The position numbers were made by a program, and so were the translations under genes. Under the pieces are notes generated by a model. That model had not been told where the DNA came from. It saw nothing but the letters and a program-made list of their open reading frames with translations, and did not search any database. Of a DNA stretch of 7,042 nucleotides, positions 1-4,526 are shown in pieces (position 1 is the first letter of the stretch; the number at the start of each line of letters is the position of its first letter). Source of the stretch: an uncultured Dermabacteraceae bacterium (GTDB lineage: Bacteria; Actinomycetota; Actinomycetes; Actinomycetales; Dermabacteraceae); NCBI GenBank assembly GCA_943913905.1, contig CALTZZ010000115.1, forward strand, positions 1 through 7,042. Reading direction: 5' to 3'.

Positions 1-588
1 GATCTGGCCCGTGAGCTGGGAATCGTGATCGTGGTGGGCATGTTTACACCCGGGAGTGACCCGGCGAAGGTGTGCAACACCGTGCTTGTGACGGGCGAGG
101 GAATCCATCGCGGTTACAACAAGATTCACCTGTTTGATTCGTTCGGTACTCGCGAATCCGACACCACCGACGAGGGCAGCGAGCCCTTCACTTTCGATGT
201 GGACGGCATGACTATCGGCATTGCCACGTGCTTCGACGTGCGGTTCCCCAACCTGTTTTATGCCCTCGCAGATCGCGGTGCGCAGGCCGTGATTGTGCCC
301 ACGAACTGGGCAATTGGCAAGGGGAAGGCCGATGCGTGGCAGGTGCTGGCGCGTGCCCGTGCGATGGACACGACCATGTGGGTCCTCGGACCAGCACAGT
401 ATGGCGGCGACCGGACCATTCCATTCGGTGTGGGCGGCACGATCGCGGTGGACCCCCTGGGCCGCGTGCAGCACGAGTGCGGGAATGAGCGGGGGCGGAT
501 CACGGTATCCGTCGGCCCCGATGCGGTGGCCGAGGCCCGCGATACCCTCCCCGTGCTGGCATTGAGGCGTGACCTGGGGTCGCGCTAG
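1..588 (+). CDS. Nitrilase-superfamily carbon-nitrogen hydrolase, C-terminal part
   Basis: The 3' part of a hydrolase that cleaves carbon-nitrogen bonds in amides or nitriles; it is probably cytoplasmic. The frame is open from base 1, so the real start lies outside the window; the GTG at 25 is internal. 195 residues are visible. Of the Glu-Lys-Cys catalytic triad of the superfamily, the lysine (YNKIHLFD, codon 121-123) and the nucleophilic cysteine (ATCFDVRFP, codon 229-231) are present. The glutamate should lie in the missing N-terminal third. CxDxRFP is typical of the Nit/omega-amidase-like branch and unlike the true nitrilases. The following stretch with VPTNWAIGKGKADAW and LARARAMD fits the family core. 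It ends in TAG at 586-588, overlapping the stop of the convergent PadR gene. Family membership is clear; the substrate (omega-amide, beta-ureido compound or other) cannot be told. Confidence 0.9.
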   Translation, partial: DLARELGIVIVVGMFTPGSDPAKVCNTVLVTGEGIHRGYNKIHLFDSFGTRESDTTDEGSEPFTFDVDGMTIGIATCFDVRFPNLFYALADRGAQAVIVPTNWAIGKGKADAWQVLARARAMDTTMWVLGPAQYGGDRTIPFGVGGTIAVDPLGRVQHECGNERGRITVSVGPDAVAEARDTLPVLALRRDLGSR

Positions 589-941
589 TCCACGCGCGAT
601 TCGCGGATGCGCCGCAGGTAGTGCTCGCCCACGGGCGTGAGTGCGAAATCCTTGCGCTTGGCTCCCGTGCCGGGGACCGTGACGGGCGTGACGCTGAGGA
701 GCCCGCTGCTCGCGAGGCGTTGGAGTGTTCGGTAGAGGCCGCGCTCGGTGATGCTCCAGCCTGTGCGGTCCACGAAGAGGTCGCGCACGGTTGCCGCTGG
801 GGCGGGGCCGTGTTCGCGGAGGATCCCGAGCAGAACGAGTGTTGTGGCGGACTTCTTGTAGACCTCCACCCACCCGCGCACGGACTCTTCGATCCATTCG
901 AGTTCGGCCGGCCCTAGCGTGTGCGGTGCCTGCTCATTCAT
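585..941 (-). CDS. Short PadR-family transcriptional regulator
   Basis: A 118-residue DNA-binding protein with a PadR-like winged helix. Residues about 30-45 (KKSATTLVLLGILREHGP) match the first PadR helix, 47-80 hold the helix-turn-helix (SITERGLYRTLQRLASSGLL), and 81-106 form the wing ending in FALTPVGEHYLRRI. The length fits the short PadR subgroup without a long C-terminal dimerisation domain. PadR proteins are usually repressors of an adjacent membrane protein or transporter gene. The frame is open upstream to 1097, but I chose the ATG at 941 because it gives a normal PadR N-terminus and overlaps the stop of the upstream gene as ATGA (938-941), a translational-coupling arrangement. An AGG lies 9 nt upstream. 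Its TAG stop shares CTAG with the convergent hydrolase stop. Control of its own operon through the palindrome at 1469-1483 is inference. Confidence 0.87.
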   Translation of the reverse strand: MNEQAPHTLGPAELEWIEESVRGWVEVYKKSATTLVLLGILREHGPAPAATVRDLFVDRTGWSITERGLYRTLQRLASSGLLSVTPVTVPGTGAKRKDFALTPVGEHYLRRIRESRVD

Positions 942-1420
942 GCCGTGTGACCTGGGGCGGAAGCGGTGGGGTTCGCGGGGCCGACGGTTGCCGGCTTCGC
1001 CGTTGCTTCGAATCCTCGCGAGCCAATGACTGCGAGCAGGTGAATGATGAGCCCGATGCCCCAGAGTGCGCCCATGGCGATCGTGGGTCCGAACCACTCT
1101 TCGAGGTTCGCACGCGAATCACCGACCCGGAACACCAGCAGCAGGAAGAGGTGCAGGAGGTTTCCGCCCACGAGCACTGCGTACGTGAAGGCGTGGGCCA
1201 CGGCACCGCCGAAGCGGAGACGGTCCAGGGCTTTCCCGTAGGCGATCACAAGGGCGAGCATAAGAATGCCAATGAGGGCGGTGCCGACGGTGAGGATCGT
1301 GAGCATGTGCGTTGGCACGAATCGGATGATGATGTGAGTGGTCAGGGCAATGCCGAGAACCGTCAGGGCGTAGGGAAACAGAAGTCGGAGGACGGAGTCT
1401 GGTGAGTGGCGATCGTTCAT
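938..1420 (-). CDS. Four-helix membrane protein coupled to a PadR regulator
   Basis: A 160-residue integral membrane protein of unknown function. Hydrophobic segments lie at about residues 11-33, 39-61, 73-97 and 113-134. A charged loop follows helix 3 (RVGDSRANLEEW), and a 25-residue Ala/Pro/Thr-rich tail follows helix 4. No signal peptide cleavage site or catalytic motif is apparent. The ATG start at 1420 is supported by a purine-rich AGGAAAGGAA ribosome-binding site just upstream. The start codon sits in the loop of a small 5-bp inverted repeat (1410-1425). It is the first gene of a two-gene unit: its TGA overlaps the PadR ATG. Membrane proteins of 3-5 helices paired with PadR regulators are common in Gram-positive bacteria, often without a known role, so a stress- or ligand-responsive membrane protein is a plausible but unproven job. 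I do not recognise a named family. Confidence 0.85.
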   Translation of the reverse strand: MNDRHSPDSVLRLLFPYALTVLGIALTTHIIIRFVPTHMLTILTVGTALIGILMLALVIAYGKALDRLRFGGAVAHAFTYAVLVGGNLLHLFLLLVFRVGDSRANLEEWFGPTIAMGALWGIGLIIHLLAVIGSRGFEATAKPATVGPANPTASAPGHTA

Positions 1421-1468
1421 GATCGTTCCTTTCCTCGTGTGGCCGTTCCTGAAGTGGCCGTATGGTAC

Positions 1469-1483
1469 TGAACCTGAGGTTCA
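1469..1483. promoter_or_regulatory. 15-bp palindrome, candidate PadR operator
   Basis: TGAACCTGAGGTTCA is a perfect inverted repeat with 7-bp arms and one central base. It lies 49 bp upstream of the membrane protein/PadR start and downstream of the -10 of a candidate promoter, a suitable place for a repressor to block transcription. It does not match the ATGT-N8-ACAT pattern known for some PadR proteins, so assignment to this PadR is inference from position. Confidence 0.4.
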
Positions 1484-1499
1484 TTGCTTTATGTTTATC

Positions 1500-1528
1500 A
1501 CTGTACCTATGGTGCACAGCCAGCGCAA
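1500..1528 (-). promoter_or_regulatory. Candidate promoter of the membrane protein/PadR unit
   Basis: On the - strand, a TTGCGC hexamer (1523-1528) is followed after exactly 17 bp by TACAGT (1500-1505), which keeps the TAnnnT core of a -10 element. Transcription would begin near 1492-1494 and give an mRNA leader of about 70 nt that includes the palindrome at 1469-1483. The match is moderate and judged by eye only. Confidence 0.35.
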
Positions 1529-1543
1529 GAGTTCTGCGTCGCC

Positions 1544-1636
1544 GGGGTCATCTAGTGCAGGGGTTGTCCAGCGCAGGGCTCATCTAGTGCAGGGATCCCC
1601 CATCGGGGGCATCGAGTGCACAGGGCATCCGGTGCA
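1544..1636. repeat. Degenerate 16-bp tandem repeat array, six units
   Basis: Six head-to-tail units run without gaps. Units start at 1544, 1560, 1576, 1592, 1605 and 1621; all are 16 bp except the fourth, which is 13 bp. The consensus is close to GGGGTCATCTAGTGCA. Units 1 and 3 are nearly identical, unit 2 keeps CCAGCGCA, units 5 and 6 keep GGCATC and GTGCA, and unit 4 is the most decayed. Weaker in-phase similarity may extend toward the promoter (1512-1527 ends in CCAGCGCA). The period is not a multiple of three and no convincing gene covers it, so this is intergenic. It could be a regulator-binding array upstream of the - strand promoter or simply a decaying minisatellite. Confidence 0.7.
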
Positions 1637-1803
1637 AGGAAGAAATGCGGCTCAATGATCCGGGCTCGCGAGACAAATCCACGGCGCATCCGTACGAAAC
1701 CTCCACGGAGGCTCCCGGGAACCACCACCACACGGAGCGGAACTGGCTCTACCGTGAGGAGTATGCGAGCACGGGTCTCGCGTAGAACGGTACGGGGGTT
1801 CCG
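1637..1803. other. Intergenic stretch without a recognisable gene
   Basis: Between the tandem repeats and the GTG at 1804 I see no supported gene. A short + frame ending at 1807 and a long - frame across 1552-2112 are Arg-rich or Cys-rich and show no protein family features. The only structure noted is a perfect CCTCC-AC-GGAGG inverted repeat at 1700-1711, too short to call a terminator. Confidence 0.5.
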
Positions 1804-2256
1804 GTGACTCATAGCCATGCGCGTCTCACGAGGGCACGAATCAAAGACGGGCTTAAAGTGGCCGCGCTGCTTGCAGCCCTCTTCGGCTCGATCGCCGCGC
1901 TCGCGCTTCTCGGAATAGGGGTGCTTACGGCAGCGGTGGGCGCGGACCTGGGGGACACCTTTGACCCCGAAATTCAACAGGCCAAGGCTCTGCAAGATCG
2001 ATGGCGCGAACTCCGAGGCGCCGACTTCACGGTGACGCGGTATGCGCCCACTGAACCTGCATGGGATGGCGGAGGACCGGTTATTTCCGTCCTCACCCTC
2101 AGTGATAGCCATGGTGAGGGGATCTGGGACGTCGGCTCATTCACACTCGACGGTGGCGAGACGGAGTGGCACGCGAGAGGAGATCGCGGACCAGAGCCTG
2201 ACTTTGCCGCGGGACTTGGCATGCGCCCCAACCGTGACCCGAGAGACGGCCTCTGA
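1804..2256 (+). CDS. Hypothetical protein with one N-terminal membrane helix, probably a truncated gene
   Basis: A 150-residue ORF that I do not recognise. It starts with a basic N-terminus (residues 1-18, several Arg and Lys), then has a hydrophobic Ala/Leu-rich segment at about 19-46. A soluble part follows with TRYAPTEPAWDGGGP and SDSHGEGIWDVGSF. This suggests a membrane-anchored or exported protein whose bulk lies outside the cell. The GTG at 1804 follows a GGGGG stretch at 1794-1798, a weak ribosome-binding site; an in-frame stop at 1783 excludes a longer form. The last 25 residues or so turn Arg/Pro/Gly-rich and lose protein-like character, while the +1 frame becomes protein-like from about 2170. 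The true product was therefore probably longer and has been cut by a frameshift. It may instead be a real short gene or a non-coding shadow. Confidence 0.42.
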   Translation: MTHSHARLTRARIKDGLKVAALLAALFGSIAALALLGIGVLTAAVGADLGDTFDPEIQQAKALQDRWRELRGADFTVTRYAPTEPAWDGGGPVISVLTLSDSHGEGIWDVGSFTLDGGETEWHARGDRGPEPDFAAGLGMRPNRDPRDGL

Positions 2257-2580
2257 GTATTCGGATGAAATGCAGCTATGCCACAGTTCTGCAACGAACG
2301 AATACGTGGTGTTCGAACGACTCCAGTGAGGCGTGGGAGCGGGGGTTGGTCGAACTGTGGCCCGTGGCATACGCAGTTACGACTACCGTCAAGGGCGAGG
2401 GTAGTTCCGGCCAGAGCGTTCATCGAGATCGCAGATCCACGAATCCGCGCCGCCGTCCTGCTCGGCTATGGCCGCACGATAGCGATACCTACATAGCGCT
2501 TGCGGCCGAGGCAGCACCAATGGCCCTCGTCAGAGTCTCGTCACCATCGGGACCAACTACTTGTTGTTCATGACTGATCG
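2170..2580 (+). pseudogene. Frame-shifted remnant continuing the 1804 ORF
   Basis: Protein-like sequence with GC-rich third positions continues on + but in changing frames. About 2170-2326 reads in the +1 frame (contains ADQSLTLPRDLACAP and NEYVVFERL, stop at 2327). About 2325-2400 reads in the next frame (ERGLVELWPVAYAVTT). About 2400-2490 shifts again (FIEIADPRIRAAVLLGYG, stop at 2491). About 2500-2575 shifts once more (LVTIGTNYLLFMTD). Each apparent shift goes in the same direction. The simplest reading is a decaying gene for a membrane-anchored protein, starting at 1804 and reaching almost to the next gene. I do not recognise the family, so the breaks are judged only by amino-acid character and codon use. 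Sequencing insertions or a non-coding origin remain possible. Confidence 0.38.
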
Positions 2581-2588
2581 GGGGATCA

Positions 2589-3035
2589 ATGAAGACCGTT
2601 CTATCGCTCGTCGCTGGCGCCGCTCTCGGTGTTGTCCACGTGGTGCTCACTGGCATACTCATCGCGCAGGCTAAAGCACAGCGAGGTGGCGCGGTACTCA
2701 ACCTCAACAACGAGGTCGTCAGGGTTCAAGAACCCGCACCTCCGGTGCTTTTCTCCATCCTGGTAGCCGCGCTTTGCGGGCTCGTGATCACCGCGCTCAT
2801 ATTCGTCAATTGCATACGAACGGCGAGCGCCCGCATCGCACTGCGCGCGGGATATCTTGCAGTCGCCGTCGCGGCTATCGCCTATGGCTTCGCGAACATG
2901 AAGGTGCCGCCCGAAGGGTTCACCCCGGGGCCGTCGGGCTGGGTCATTCAAGGCGGAACCACAACGGTGCTGATCCTCGCCGCGATGGTTGCGGCAGTCA
3001 CCCTCGTCTCTAACCGGACGAAGGCAGCGAAGTAG
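2589..3035 (+). CDS. Small four-helix membrane protein of unknown function
   Basis: A 148-residue integral membrane protein. Hydrophobic segments lie at about residues 4-28, 52-75, 84-103 and 122-141. The loop between helices 1 and 2 holds NLNNEVVRVQEPAPP, and the loop between 3 and 4 is Pro/Gly-rich (KVPPEGFTPGPSGW), probably extracellular. The short C-terminus is basic (SNRTKAAK), consistent with a cytoplasmic end. The ATG at 2589 is the first possible start after an in-frame stop at 2571-2573, and a GGGGGA stretch just upstream may act as a weak ribosome-binding site. It follows the frame-shifted region closely, so it may once have been the second gene of a unit with it. It converges on the dehydrogenase gene with 21 bp between the stops. 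I do not recognise a named family. Confidence 0.75.
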   Translation: MKTVLSLVAGAALGVVHVVLTGILIAQAKAQRGGAVLNLNNEVVRVQEPAPPVLFSILVAALCGLVITALIFVNCIRTASARIALRAGYLAVAVAAIAYGFANMKVPPEGFTPGPSGWVIQGGTTTVLILAAMVAAVTLVSNRTKAAK

Positions 3036-3063
3036 ACGCTGCGTTGCCGCGTTCGCCTACTTC
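3029..3063. terminator. Inverted repeat spanning both convergent stops, possible bidirectional terminator
   Basis: GAAGTAG (3029-3035) and CTACTTC (3057-3063) form a perfect 7-bp inverted repeat around the 21-bp gap between two convergent genes. A second pairing, ACGC (3036-3039) with GCGT (3049-3052), extends the stem with a 4-nt bulge. No T tract follows on either strand, so classical intrinsic termination is not shown. Part of the symmetry arises because both genes end in AAG-TAG. Confidence 0.33.
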
Positions 3064-4043
3064 CCGGCCACCTCGGGGTTCACGGCGAACGGCGGCACGT
3101 CACCGTTGACCATCGCGATAGCGTTTTCGGCGCACATTTCGCCCATGCGGCCGCGCGTGGCCCACTCCGCTGAACCCACGTGGGGCAGCAGGAAGGCGTT
3201 GTCGAGGTCAGCAAGGCCCGGGGCCAACTGTGGTTCGTTTTCAAACACGTCGAGCCCGGCCGCTTCGATAGTTCCGTTCGTGAGGGCTTCCACGAGCGCC
3301 GTCTCGTCAACCACGGGGCCACGGGCGGTGTTGACGAGTACCGCGGTGTCTTTCATGCGCGTCAGTTCTGCTGCCCCGATGAGGTGTTTCGTGTCTGGAG
3401 TGAGCGGCACGTGCAGCGAAATATGGTCGGACGTTTCAACCAGTTCGTCCCAGCTCACCTGCGTGACTTTCCCGGCGAGATCGCCGAGCTCCTCGTCGCT
3501 GACTTCGCGGTCCTGAGGTGGGCGCTGCACGAACACGACTTCCATGCCGAAGCCGAGCGCGCGTCGAGCCATTGCCTTGCCGATTCGACCGAAGCCAGCG
3601 ATGCCAAGGCGAGTGCCGGAAACGTCGGCACCAAGCAGCAAGTGCGGCTCGATCCCGCGGAATTCGCCGGACCGAATGAGCCGTTCCCCCTCGTGGGCGC
3701 GGCGGGCGGCCCCCAGCAGGAGCAGCATCGCGATGTTCGCGGTGGCGTCCGAGAGAACGTCTGGCGTATTACCCACGGAAATGCCGAGCTTGGTCGCAGT
3801 GTCAACGTCGATGTTGTTGAAACCCACCGCGTAGTTCGCGACGCCCTTGAGGGATGACCCTTCGAGCACCTCGGCATCGATCGGGTTATCGAGCTGCGTA
3901 ATAAACACGTCGTAGTTCCCGCTGTGGGCGGCCTCCACGAGCTGTGCATGGTCCAGTCCGTTGGCCACCTCAACATCGCCAACCTTGCGAAGCATCTCTT
4001 CGGCCTTGCCGGGAACAGGGGAGGTAAACAGGAAACGGGGCAC
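3057..4043 (-). CDS. D-2-hydroxyacid dehydrogenase (glyoxylate/hydroxypyruvate reductase type)
   Basis: A 328-residue cytoplasmic oxidoreductase of the D-isomer-specific 2-hydroxyacid dehydrogenase family, full length. The family interconverts 2-oxoacids and D-2-hydroxyacids using NAD(P)H. The substrate loop AVGFNNID is at 72-79 and the Rossmann GxGxxG (GFGRIG) at 150-155. The catalytic residues are Arg241 (NTARGPVVDE), Glu270 (DVFENEP) and His288 (LLPHVGSAE), all present. The end of the second Rossmann strand reads FVQRPP, with Arg174 where NAD enzymes usually have Asp, which hints at NADP(H) preference. The GTG start at 4043 has GAGG 6 nt upstream and gives a normal N-terminus. The gene is divergent from gyrB and convergent with the small membrane protein gene. 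Glyoxylate or hydroxypyruvate reductase is the best guess; phosphoglycerate dehydrogenase is less likely because there is no C-terminal ACT domain. Confidence 0.92.
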   Translation of the reverse strand: MPRFLFTSPVPGKAEEMLRKVGDVEVANGLDHAQLVEAAHSGNYDVFITQLDNPIDAEVLEGSSLKGVANYAVGFNNIDVDTATKLGISVGNTPDVLSDATANIAMLLLLGAARRAHEGERLIRSGEFRGIEPHLLLGADVSGTRLGIAGFGRIGKAMARRALGFGMEVVFVQRPPQDREVSDEELGDLAGKVTQVSWDELVETSDHISLHVPLTPDTKHLIGAAELTRMKDTAVLVNTARGPVVDETALVEALTNGTIEAAGLDVFENEPQLAPGLADLDNAFLLPHVGSAEWATRGRMGEMCAENAIAMVNGDVPPFAVNPEVAGK

Positions 4044-4358
4044 GGTGCACCTCTTTCTCGCTGGCCGCGGGGCCGACGGTTCACCAACGATCTTTGGTTG
4101 AGAGCCGCGGGCTGCCTGGCGGTGATGTGGATCCGATGATGTGGTCTATCCATTATTGGCGCCGCAGATCAGTGCGGGCTGGTATCGGCGGGCGAGTTAG
4201 GAGCCGGGCCGATGCTTGCTTGCCGGATGCCAACGAAGCGCCAGCGCACAACCGGTGCCAGATGGCCGCTGTTTGTGCCCGCTAACAGCCGCATAAACGA
4301 GACGAACCATACGCTCCCATGCCGGTTACAGGGATTTCCGTCCGTTCTGCGGTAAAAT
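4044..4358. other. Intergenic region between divergent dehydrogenase and gyrB
   Basis: There is no supported gene here; a 63-codon + frame at 4094-4285 has no ribosome-binding site or protein character. The region must hold the start signals of both flanking genes. On the - strand an AATAAT hexamer (around 4152-4157) could be a -10 for the dehydrogenase but lacks a good -35. ACCAA/TTGGT (4083-4087/4094-4098) is a short inverted repeat near the dehydrogenase start. Confidence 0.5.
4325..4358 (+). promoter_or_regulatory. Possible gyrB promoter
   Basis: TAAAAT (4353-4358) is the best -10 element upstream of gyrB and stands out in a GC-rich setting. The nearest -35-like hexamer, GTTACA (4325-4330), is 22 bp away, longer than the usual 16-18. 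Either the -35 is degenerate or transcription depends on supercoiling or an activator, as seen for gyrase genes elsewhere. Transcription would start near 4364-4366. Confidence 0.33.
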
Positions 4359-4526
4359 TGAGGGGTTGAGGACTGGTCCTACCGGCTCAGCGGCCCGCGA
4401 AAGGCCCTAAGAGAAGTTCACCCCTCATGCCTGGCACACCCCACACGGGCGGGTTAAGCACTGGTGTGAACGCTGGTAACCGTTTGGCCCGTCACTCACC
4501 GGACCTGGAACAAGGAGATCACCTAC
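4359..4526 (+). other. gyrB 5' leader with several inverted repeats
   Basis: If the -10 at 4353 is used, the gyrB mRNA has a leader of about 160 nt. Inverted repeats seen: TGAGGGGT/ACCCCTCA (4359-4366/4420-4427, its 5' arm overlapping the predicted start of transcription), AGGAC/GTCCT (4369-4373/4376-4380), GGCC/GGCC (4392-4395/4403-4406), CACACC/GGTGTG (4435-4440/4463-4468) and ACGGGC/GCCCGT (4445-4450/4487-4492). The last two cross each other, so they are either alternative or a pseudoknot. The ribosome-binding site AAGGAGAT (4512-4519) lies outside all of them. No known riboswitch class is recognised. Confidence 0.35.

Noticed and set aside
942..1097. N-terminal extension of the PadR frame to 1097
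   Set aside because: The extra 52 residues are Arg/His-rich shadow of the membrane protein gene; the ATG at 941 with the ATGA overlap gives a normal PadR protein.
1119..1517. 132-codon - frame extending upstream of the membrane protein start
   Set aside because: It is a different frame over the membrane protein gene, with Arg/His/Pro-rich composition; the real frame has clear helices and a ribosome-binding site.
1552..2112. 186-codon open frame on the - strand
   Set aside because: It is rich in Arg, Cys and Pro, crosses the tandem repeats, shows no domain or ribosome-binding site, and lies opposite a more protein-like + frame.
2265..2573. 102-codon + frame as an independent gene
   Set aside because: Its ends are Cys/Ser/Arg-rich and only the middle is protein-like; it is better explained as one piece of the frame-shifted remnant.
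2632..2640. TTGTCCACG, one mismatch from the actinobacterial DnaA box; a weaker one at 4126-4134
   Set aside because: They are single, widely spaced matches, one inside a coding region, with no cluster or AT-rich unwinding element, so not an origin.
3180..3857. 225-codon + frame, and the 232-codon - frame at 3455-4153
   Set aside because: Both are shadows of the dehydrogenase gene, which carries all family motifs in its own frame.
4359..4427. Possible tRNA or known small RNA in the gyrB leader
   Set aside because: There is no cloverleaf, no T-loop GTTCRA pattern and no match to RNA families I know; the pairings are short and uneven.
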